A stretch of 64,000 nucleotides of DNA from Otis tarda (taxonomy: Eukaryota; Chordata; Aves; Otidiformes; Otididae). The position numbers and the translations under genes are program-made. The notes beneath the pieces were generated by a model. It was not told where the DNA came from and searched no databases. It saw only the letters and a list, made by a program, of their open reading frames with translations. Shown in pieces: positions 1 to 9,400 of this stretch; positions within the stretch are counted from its first letter, which is position 1, and each line of letters starts with the position of its first letter. The stretch lies in assembly GCA_026413225.1 (NCBI GenBank), contig CM048554.1:45045963-45109962 (forward strand). The letters are read 5' to 3'.

Positions 1-20
1 GTGACCAATACTTTGAACAG
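1..20 (+). CDS. THADA: THADA exon, 3' end only
   Basis: The first 20 bases end in AACAG followed by GTAAGA, a near-perfect 5' splice site. In the frame demanded by the next exon they read V-T-N-T-L-N and then AG, two bases of a codon that is completed by the T at 1398 to give serine. The result, ...NSEAEELK..., continues smoothly into the next exon. The rest of the exon is left of the window. Twenty bases alone would not identify a gene. The call rests on donor quality, phase match and the absence of any other acceptable upstream exon before 1398. Confidence 0.72.
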
Positions 21-1397
21 GTAAGACAGTGTCTGAGAAAGCTTTATAAAGTGCAACAAAAAGGTTAAACTGAGTTGTGTCGCATATACCCTAATGCTAT
101 TCTTTTCATCAGCACTTCTTGAAATTATATAGTTCTACTAGTGTCTTTTGCTAAAACTTTTTCCTGTAACTTTTGCACATTGCAGTAAGTCTCTGGAGTA
201 TGAACTACAGTTGAGTAGTTAGTAATTGCTGCATTCATAGGATCAGATGTTAAAGGACATAAATGTTTCAGGCAAAGACAGAAACTGTGTTTGACTGTCT
301 TACATTTAACGATGAGACTTCCTAACATGTTTAAGTAATACAGGGTCATAGGCCTCCTGTAACCCTAAATGAACACTTTCCAGCCTGTGACACACTGACT
401 CTGGGGAAGGTCCTTGATCTCTTTTTAAGAAGTCCACAAATGGTGGCTGAGAGCTCCAATTTGATCAATGCAGATGATACCGTTTGGGATGACACTAATG
501 CTGTTACCCCCAGGTTCATGAACTTTTAAAATAAACCAGTGTTGGCTTTGTTTTTTCTTAAAATGCAATGGTATAAACTGTGGAAGTTCAGCAGCTGATT
601 TACGGGCGAAGTTCAGCTGTCTGTTTAACGGGCCTGAGGTGGATACTTGAAGACCAGGAGTTTCACCAGTTCCTGCATGTTTTACAGTCTCTGCTGTAAG
701 ACAAGAGAGTGTATATGTTTCATGCAGCAGTTTGCTTTACCTGACATTTCATCACTGAAAAATTTTGGGAAGTCCTTAAACTGGAGAAGATTGAAAGCTG
801 CTGCCTGGAATTTCATCCTTAAATGCTTTTTCATTGCAGATTAAGGCTTGTATCTTATTATTAATCATTAACTACATCAAGAAGTGTCGGTTCTGACTTG
901 GATTTCTGGTTGTTTTTACAGTATGAATAGTAGCCACTTGGTGTCAATGACAAGAACTATTCTTTAATAAAGCCTGCTGTTTACTAAATACACATTTCCT
1001 CACAAACTGAAAAAAAAGACTTTTTTTAACCATCTTTTTGTAACTCAGCTTTCTCAGTTTCTTTGTTCCTAGAGAAACATTATCTGTGCTGTTTTTTAAT
1101 ATTACTTAAAAGTGAAGACAGCTCTCCGTTATTAGATATAAAGGAGGCTTGAGATAATGTGGGAAAGTAAAGGCAGCACAGGCTTCAGTGCCTTCATACA
1201 GGGATTCCCAGTGGTGCTGTGGGAGAACTGGATGCCATGTTTGATCCCAGCAGGGTTTGCACTTTCTTGCAATGATCAGCCTAGCATACGTCCTTGAACC
1301 AGAAATGCAGAAGGGTATTATGTGTGGAAGAGTCTCAAGACTAGCATGAAGGAGGATGCTTTTTTCGCTAAATGATTCTTATCACTTTTTTATTTAG
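21..1397 (+). other. THADA: THADA intron (1,377 bp)
   Basis: This short intron begins GTAAGA and ends in TTTTTTATTTAG. It interrupts a codon after its second base (phase 2). It is plain AT-rich sequence with small A and T runs, for example around 1010-1030. I see no recognisable transposon, RNA gene or additional exon in it. Open frames inside it, such as 647-844, have no splice-site or composition support. Confidence 0.72.
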
Positions 1398-1529
1398 TGA
1401 AGCTGAAGAATTGAAAATCCATCCAAGTCTGTTCCTTTTGCTTTTAATCCTGGGAAGGCTGTATCCATCGCCAATGGATGGCACTTACTCAGCTCTCAGC
1501 ATGGCACAGTTTGTCCCACTTATTATAAG
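1398..1529 (+). CDS. THADA: THADA internal exon, helical-repeat segment
   Basis: This 132-nt exon has an acceptor TTTTTTATTTAG and a donor ATAAG/GTAAGG. It encodes 43 full codons between split codons: acidic EAEELK, a leucine-rich helix (LFLLLLILGRLYP), then SPMDGTYSALSMAQFVPLII and the first two bases of an arginine codon. The amphipathic leucine-rich character fits the HEAT/ARM-like repeats expected in THADA/Trm732. The residues agree closely with my memory of the human protein around its GRLYPSPMDGTYSALSMA motif. Reading phase: one base enters from the previous exon's split codon and two bases leave, so skipping this exon (132 nt, a multiple of 3) would keep the frame. The other two frames contain stops. 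Confidence 0.93.
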
Positions 1530-1911
1530 GTAAGGTGATTTTGTGGTGTTTTTTCATGTGATGGGAGTTATTTCTTGACTCTTCAGATTTTTTTTTTTAT
1601 AAAATGCCATTTTAAGCTTCTCTTCAATTTTAGTTCTTAAAGGAAAAACTGATATTGTTTGATTGGACTTCCCTATATTATTAATGCTTATTTTGGGGGA
1701 TTAGAAAGAATTTCAGCATATGCAAGCCATTGTATGACTTGTTTGTAAATCTTCATCTGCAAATGCTATACAGCATGATTACTGCCACAGAGAGGGTAGA
1801 TGAAAACTGATGAGTTTGACTGACTTCAGCAGTGCAAGATTTGCTGTACAAACTTCTGATGGGTTTTTCAGTCCTGCAGAATTATTGTGGGTAACACATA
1901 AATATATGCAC

Positions 1912-2628
1912 ATGGGTAGGGGCAATCCCAAGCACAAATGCAATCTGGGTGGACAATGGTTTGAAAGCAGCCCTGAGGAAAAGGACTTGGGGGTACTGGT
2001 GGATAAGAAGCTCAACATGAGCCAGCAATGTGCACTTGCAGCCCAGAAAGCCAACCACAACCTGAGCTGCATCAAGAGGAGCGTGGCCAGCAGGTCGAGG
2101 GAGGTGATTCTGCCCCTCTACTCTGCTCTGGTGAGACCTGACCTGGAGTACTGCATCCAGCTCTGGAGCCCCCAGCATAAGAAGGACATGGACATGTTAG
2201 AGGGAGTCCAGAGGAGGGCCACAAAGATGATGAGAGGGCTGGAGCTCCTCTCCTATGGGGGCAGGCTGAGGGAGTTGGGCTGTTCAGCCTGGAGAAGAGG
2301 AGGCTCCAGGGAGGCATTATAGTGGCCTTCCAGTACCTAAAAGGTACAATAGGTTGCAATAGGATGAGGGGTAATGGTTTTAAAATAGAAGGAAGCAGAT
2401 TCATACTGGACATAAGGAAGAAATCTTTTGCAGTGAGGGTGGTAGAGCACTGGAATAGGTTGCCCAGAGAGGTGGTGGAGGCCCCATCCCTGGAAACATT
2501 CAAGGCCAGGTTGGACGGGGCTCTGAGCAACCTGATTTATCTGGAGATGTCCCTGCTCCTTGCAGGGGGGTTGGACTAGATGACCTTTAAAGGTCCCTTC
2601 CAACCCTAACCATTCTATGATTCTATAT
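1912..2628 (+). mobile_element. CR1 LINE, 5'-truncated 3' portion (sense)
   Basis: About 715 bp of a CR1 non-LTR retrotransposon in the sense orientation. It includes the end of ORF2 (the C-terminal region after the reverse transcriptase, with the family-typical [16 protein letters not shown] and [15 protein letters not shown] stretches) and the 3' UTR. It ends in GGTCCCTTCCAACCCTAACC and ATTCTATGATTCTA, the CR1 terminal octamer repeat. Damage relative to the other copies here: one G is missing in GTTGGGCTGTTC (about 2276-2280), which shifts the frame, and about 40 bp are missing after CCTAAAAGG near 2343. The copy is dead and lacks the endonuclease and most of the reverse transcriptase, as is normal for CR1 copies truncated at the 5' end. 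Confidence 0.95.
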
Positions 2629-2639
2629 AGCTTTGTTAG

Positions 2640-2667
2640 ATGTACATGTGTACATGTACATGTATAT
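2640..2667. repeat. Alternating purine-pyrimidine tract
   Basis: Twenty-eight bases of unbroken purine-pyrimidine alternation made of ATGTAC and GTGTAC steps, followed by about 90 bp rich in TATA-type steps (to about 2750). The tract starts about 12 bp after the CR1 terminus, so it may have grown from the insertion's tail or been the AT-rich landing site. Alternation of this kind can favour Z-form or cruciform structure. The TATA-rich continuation is more likely to unwind. Confidence 0.8.
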
Positions 2668-3353
2668 CTCTCAATATCCATCCATATATATATAAATATA
2701 TACGTATATAGCTAGATAAAGATATGGATATATCCTATATATTTCTAAGATGACTTTTCAAGTTTTTATACAGTGTAACTTTCATGTATATGGTGGTTAC
2801 ATGAAGATATTCAGCAGATATTTTTGCTATTCTATATTGCTACTGATGTGGGATGGGGAGTCTGATAAGGGAGCAGGGCTGTGGTGGGTGAGGAGAAATG
2901 AGCATAATCAGTATTTGAGAGGAATTTTTGCTCTCTGTGTGAAAGCTTCAGAGCAATATGGTGAAAAAGTTCTGTACTTAATCTTGTGCCTTTTGTAATG
3001 AAGTTGTTGTTATCCTAAGATCTTAAAATGTTTATTTTAAACTACTATTTTATGTTAGAAAATTATAATAGCTCTATGTGCTTATTCTTCACAGCTGATG
3101 TGATGTATCTCTTTCTTCTTATGATATTTTTCAGAATTTTCAATAATAAATTCATAACCTAGCCTTCGTTCTTAAGGGAAAAAAAACTTGTAGTAAGAGT
3201 TTTTAAATGCACTGTATTTGACAATTAAAAATGTGTGGTTTTCTGCTGTGTTTGAATCTTAGTTGCTTTTTGGGAAAATGTTTAAAACTGTTTGTTGGTT
3301 ACATCATTGGTTAGCTCTGTTTTGACGCCTTTGTTAATACACCGGAAAATACT

Positions 3354-3767
3354 GATTCATAGAATCATAGAATCATAGAATGGTTAGAGTTGGAAGGGAC
3401 CTTCAAAGGTCATCTAGTCCAACCCCCCCGCAAGAGCAGGGACATCCCCGACTAGATCAGGTTGCTCAGAGCCTCATCCAGCCTGGCCTTGAACACTTCC
3501 AGGGATGGGGCATCCACCACCTCTCTGGGCAACCTGTTCCAGTGCTCTACAACTCTCATTGTAAAAAATTTTTTTCTAATATCTAATCTAAACCTACCTC
3601 CTTCTAATTTAAACCCATTACCCCTTGTCCTATCACAACAGGCCCTACTGAACAGCTTCTCCCCATCTTTCCTGTAGGCCCCCTTGAGGTATTGGAAGAC
3701 CACTATCAGGTCTCCTCAGAGCCTCCTCTTCTCCAGGCTGAACAGCCCCAACTCTCTCAGCCTGTTG
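3354..3767 (-). mobile_element. CR1 LINE 3' end (antisense)
   Basis: About 414 bp of CR1 inserted antisense to THADA. On the + strand it begins with three ATAGAATC units, then GTTGGAAGGGACC, AGGTCATCTAGTCCAACC and a run of seven C. It continues through the end of ORF2 and stops abruptly after CTCAGCCTGT, the 5' truncation point. The antisense frame at 3452-3703 reads the family's C-terminal RLPREVVDAPSLE motif. It overlaps in content with the sense CR1 at 1912-2628, so the two can pair. Confidence 0.95.
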
Positions 3768-4702
3768 TTATTTTTATTTTTGATGTAACGTTTCAGCCTT
3801 GTTTCTGATATCAGTGATAGATTAACTTTTGATAACCTTTTGGTTACAGCTTTTGAGTTTTGTCTTTGTATTTATATTACGACTACTACTTTTGGCAAGG
3901 TGTATAAACCAGCAAATAATTTCGCAGATTTAATTAGCTTATTCTCTTGAGGTTATTTAAATCCATTCGAAAGATGTGAGGAGAAAAACCCAATAAAATC
4001 TTTAAAAGAAGAACCTGAAACATGTAGGAGACCTATATCATTAGACTTACCCTCCTTTAATGGTGCTCCTAAAGAGCAGCACTGCGGCAGATAAAGATGG
4101 TGTTTTCTGTGTTTCCTTTCCATTGCATTTGGCAGTAAGTGCTGTGGATACAGGTATAAGTCTAGAATAAAATTATTACATATTTCAGACAAAAAATTGT
4201 ATGTGGGTGTACAGACATGCATTTTCTGAAGGGTTACTTAGCAGAGCATTGGCATTTTTTGTGGTTGGCAGGGGACAATACCTAGGATTCTGCAGGGGAG
4301 AATGTATGTGTTTATAATATAGTTGGCTGTATTTCTGTGTGCAGCTTATTGGCCATTCCTCTGTGAATACTGTAATTGTTTTCGTTCACTCTGACGGCAT
4401 TAGTTGGAATACATAGGGGTGATTTACCTGGGTGAGATAAATATGTTGCTATTTTCCCTTCTATTTCCTTTCCTATTTTCCATTCTACAGTAGAAAGTGA
4501 ACTAAAATAAAATTATTTCCTGTTCATTTGGTTGTTCTTTAGAAGGTGATAATGAAGATTGTTGTGAAGTAACAACTTAGAGAGGATTGAAGAGAAGGCC
4601 TGGTGCCAAAGGCCCTATGCATCAAGATGTTAAATTGTATATATTAACTGTTCCTTTGATTTTCTTAATGTGCTATTGTATTATATAACATCTATGTATA
4701 CA

Positions 4703-4732
4703 TATAATTGCATGCTACTCAATGCAATTATA
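4703..4732. repeat. Perfect 11-bp inverted repeat (AT-rich hairpin)
   Basis: TATAATTGCAT at 4703-4713 is the exact reverse complement of ATGCAATTATA at 4722-4732, with an 8-base loop. Each arm contains ATGCAAT next to TAAT, the kind of half-sites bound by POU and homeodomain proteins. That similarity is to a short degenerate motif and is only suggestive. Confidence 0.7.
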
Positions 4733-6371
4733 ATATTTAATTGCCATATTTTACTGTGAGATTTTTAAATTTCTGTTGCTGTACCACTGTCAAGGAAAGA
4801 TATTGCTTAGGCGGTAGGGAGAGAGGAAGGCTAAACAGAAACCATAAATGATCTTCAGAGCCTTTCCAGGGCTCAACCCACAATGAAGTGGCATTCATTT
4901 GTTACTCTGAGAGGATGAACAGAATACTTACTGTGTTTGCAAGCGAATGAGCAGTTCTCCGTACAAAACTGAGTTTAGCAGGAAGAATTCAAATTGGGCT
5001 TTTGAAGAGTTTCACTTAAGCCTGAGTGGAATTTTCCATCTAGTGGGAGTAGAGCTGTGGTTGCTCTGACCGTTCTGAGATGAATTGCACAATATGAGTA
5101 GGATGAAATGCTACAAGGACAAATCTCAATCTCTGTGTGCATGCTTGTTACTCCCTGTTGAACTAGGGCTTTGATTACCTATCTGCAGTTCTATTAAAAG
5201 TTATTTTTACTGCTTTCCCCTTGCAGATGTTTTATCTGGAAGGGAACACTTTGATTCACAACTTATTACCTCACTTTTTTTTTTTTCTAAGAGCTAGATA
5301 GGTCTGCTTTAATGGTTACTTTCTAAGATGAAGGAATGTACAGAATGTTTTTGATTAACAAAGGAGGTAATTGGGAGGTGATGTTTTAAGTATGAAACAA
5401 AAACATAACCTCCCTTTTGCATACCCCTCCCCCTTTCAAAGACGTGTAATCTCTTCAGAATGATTTAAATTTGAGTTACCTTATGTCCTCTTGTACCATG
5501 GCATTGACAGAGTGTTTGTTTAGTGTTAAATGTTCTGGGCTGAATGCTCTGAAGGAGTAAAATGAGTATTGCTATATTGGATACTTTCCACTAATTGAAG
5601 TTTAGCCCTGTTTAGGAGTGTGACTTTTTAATAATTTAAGAAGTTTTAAAAAAATATATTTAAAATGTCAAACAATATAAGGTTTTTTAAAACTGTATGT
5701 GCCTTGTCTTCCACCTCACAAAACTGTTTTTAACTCTTAGTGAAATTTCGCCTTTAAAACTTTGTCAAATAGACAGTTTTCAAAGCAATGTGTTATTATC
5801 TTGCAAGTCGTTGAAGAAACTCACTGTCTGAGGACAATTTAAACAGAAGTGCGAACATCTTTCCATGAAATTAACACAATTCTGAAATAGACACTATGTT
5901 CTTGTGCAGAATTATGTAACTTGTGTCTTCTGCAAAATGGAGGAGCTAAATTCCAAAGTCCCCTGATGATGTTTTTAGTCAGGGACCAGGGTATGTGACA
6001 GTGGAAGCACTAGTCCTTTACAACTTTTTTTCCTCTTCCTTCTCCTGGCCTGCTCCGTCCACCACCTTGAACTGGTATGGTGATATTTTGTTTTTGCACT
6101 CGAGTGAGCTTGTCATTAAAATACAAGGATAATTACTGTGACTGTTGGTTAATGACAGACACTAGGATGAAAGGAAAACAAAACTGTGCGCATCAAAGAA
6201 AAATTTTCTGTAGGATGGAGTGCTGTCAGCTGCCCTGTTACTGTAAGTCATTCCTAAGGGAGGGCTTAGAGAAGGAGAGAAGTCCACATCAGCTGCGGGC
6301 AAACTGGCAGATCAAATGCGGTGCGAGATGTCAGGAGTGGCCCCCATGATCCCTCTCCCACATCAGTGCTG

Positions 6372-6409
6372 CGGTGCTGGTGCTGAACTGCCCGCAAGCA
6401 CCAGCACCG
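6372..6409. repeat. Perfect 13-bp GC-rich stem with 12-base loop
   Basis: CGGTGCTGGTGCT at 6372-6384 is exactly complementary in reverse to AGCACCAGCACCG at 6397-6409. The loop is GAACTGCCCGCA. The stem can be extended outward by one G-U and one T-A pair. It lies in a locally GC-richer stretch (about 6290-6500) of the intron. The stem is shorter than the 20 or more pairs usual for a microRNA precursor, so it is recorded only as a hairpin. Confidence 0.75.
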
Positions 6410-9400
6410 TATTCCAGCAGGTTCCTGTGAATTGTGTCCTTGTGCAGCGCTGTGAGGCCTGCCAACCTGCTGTGCTGCTTGCCTGTGGGAACAGGATGAC
6501 CTTCCTTCGCTAAGCTTCATTTTCTTGGTCTTTTTGAAGGGGTTAGACCAGACTTTTTAAATCTAAAAATCTGTTACCCAGGGATTTGGTGGACTTTTTT
6601 TGATGTGTTACGTGACTCTCACCTTACATTTCTTAGCAGAGAATTACCTTTGTGCCTCTGACTCTCTGGAAGAAATGATGCAGATAGTTGACTGCAATTT
6701 GTTTCAAACTTGGGGGGGAAAAGCAAAAAATATCCTAGAGGCCGAGATTCCACGTGAGTCTTTAGTCCACACAAGTAATGCATTACTCTTGGTTTTATTC
6801 AGAGGGTAAATACACTAAGTTTTCTTGACTTAAAATTAAATCTTTTTTTTTTTAAATCTTAACAGATGCCAATCCAGACTAATACGCAAACTACAGAAGA
6901 TTTTTCCTAAAATTTAAAAGCAAAATATGGATTTCTGTTGCAAAAGTTCAGACTCCTTCAGTGAAGTTTGAGAGTTTCAGTCTATAACATATAGGTTCCA
7001 TAAATTGTTCTGTACAAAATACTGTTCAGAGATTAGGTATTGTCAGATACCAACAAGCTTCGAAAGCTATTTTAAAAATGCTGTTACTCAAAATACAAAT
7101 TTCTAATCAAAATACAAACTTAAATTTTAATATCTTATAATTAATTTTGTTTTGCAGTTTTTATTGACCAGTGTGAATCAGAGTCTCTCTTTAAAAATAT
7201 TTGCTGGAAATATAAAAATAGACCTTCATTTGCATTCTGCTTGAACCTGGTACAAAGGACTAATTGTTTTAAATAGTTTTCTGATTAGTAAAATGTTTAA
7301 GATCTTTCTCATGTGATGAAGCAACCTTATGATGTTGCATAATACTGTATCCCCCAAACATGATTTTCAATTGCCAGATATACTTCATGTATTTGTGTTG
7401 TTGTGCTGTCTTTTACCATTGACTGATTTATCTCTGGTTCTTTGATGCTTCCCTACTAAGATGCAAAATGTCATTCTGATGCAGCTTTGCTTGTTTTTTT
7501 TCTCTCCCCGTTCTTTTTCCACTTATGTTCACAAATTCCTTGCGTATTCCATTCGGTCTTCATTGCTCGGTTTACCTCAATACAGATAAGGAGGCAATAT
7601 TATTGCCATAGTTCTCATCTTTTGCTTTTGAACAACAAATCCAATTATGTAAAATTATGATCTTACTGTGGTAACCTATCTGATCTAATGTTGCAAATCA
7701 CTGAATTATATGTTTTAGGCAGTTTAAAAAATGTGTATTAAATAAGTGAGATTGATCCAGGTTTATTTTAGCTTCTTGGGAAGTGTAGAGCACCTAACCA
7801 TTAATTCAGGGCCTCTCTAGGAGTCACACTTGTGTCTTACTATTTTGTAAATCTGTGAGAGCTTGCTTCTTAAAGAAAACACCCCGAGTACAGTAGTATT
7901 AATATTCTAGAAGGTGGTGTGAATTTAAATATTGACTGATTAATAATGTCACTTGCATGTGGACATGTGGGTTACTCTTTCAAAAAAAGGTTAATCTTTA
8001 TGTTGTGTTTAATTATGGTAAGTTACATCTGGCCTATCAAGAGTCTGATCCTGTTCTGTTGTAGGACTGTGACAAAGCTTGTATAGGCTTCCTGGGAACT
8101 GAGTCTGGGGTAGGATGGAGTAACAGAGAAACAAAATTCAAATCTAAAATCTAAAGTGTCTTATACTGAATACACAACAGACACGGGAGTGAATGAGTTC
8201 TGACAACAAGATGAGGAAGAGGTTGACTGAAGTCATTCATGTATACCTGGTTAAAATTGCTGTTAATATAAATTGTTTAAATGCTGTTTCCCTGGTTTTT
8301 GTTTTTATACATGTACAATCGCATATGTGGGTTTAGTACGTCATCCTCTATCTCTCGAAAGCAGCCATCTGACTTTCTGTAGGCTAAACACTGGTACCCT
8401 TTGGTAGGTGGCCAAACAAGATAGCTGAATGATTGTGCTAAGTGTATTTCCTCCACCTTTCTCCTCTTTTTCCTTTATTCTGGTGTGGCATGGCACCAGT
8501 AGAATAACTAATGTTAAAACTTGCCCATTTTCAACTGTCATTTCTGTAAGACTGGGAATCTTATCAGGGTTCTAATAAGCAAAGACATTTAGTGGGAATG
8601 CCTTTTCCTGTTAGATGAAAAGAACTACATGTGTTTGTTACAGCATTGTTGTATTAAAATAGCTGTTCTTGATTACAGTTGTTTATAAAAGCATCTCACT
8701 GGGTTTCCATATCAGATGTACATCATCTCAGTCTTTCGTCTGTTTTTTTTCCTGTGTCTTGTTTTTTTTCTTTCTTCTTGATCTAATGTCTGATTAGTAT
8801 AACTGCTTAGTATTATGACTGTCTGCAATAATTTTTAATTTGGAATCCCTGTGATACTGTGTGCAGGCTCAGACCCACTGGAATGCCCTGTCCTTGCTGG
8901 GGAAGCTTATGGGGCTGAGCTGTCATTGCAATATGAAGACAGATATCCTTTTGATTATAGACAAGGTTCCCAAAGTGCATGAGCTGTCATAGGCATTTGG
9001 AAAAAGGAGCAACATACACCCCTAAACATGCATTGTTTTTCAGATTGTTACCATATTTTGTAGTTTTACATATCTTGCTTGACATCTAGATGTTTTATGT
9101 GGCTGGAGAAGAAGGAAAGAGGAGAAAAATGTGTTTCCCCTCCGAGCATAACTCCTGTCTTGTCAATTGGGACTGGCTTGGAATTCTTCCATTTCTACTT
9201 ACAGTCTATTCTCTGTACAATCCTGATTGCATGGTCATTGGTACTGATATGTAAAAATGTTTATGGTTTATCATAAGTATTTATTAATGAGAATGTTTTC
9301 AGACTTTTTTTAGCATTTTAAAATAACAAATGGTAAACAGTTTATGATTTTTTTCCATTTTGATTATGTGTAGTGCTAGAGAAGACTGCAAAGTGCTTAA

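Noticed and set aside
1810..2322. 170-codon open frame that looks like a gene
   Set aside because: Most of it is the end of CR1 ORF2 fused by chance to upstream intron sequence. It belongs to a truncated, frameshifted retrotransposon.
6372..6409. microRNA precursor
   Set aside because: The stem is only about 13-15 pairs, too short for a standard precursor, so it is kept as a hairpin observation only.
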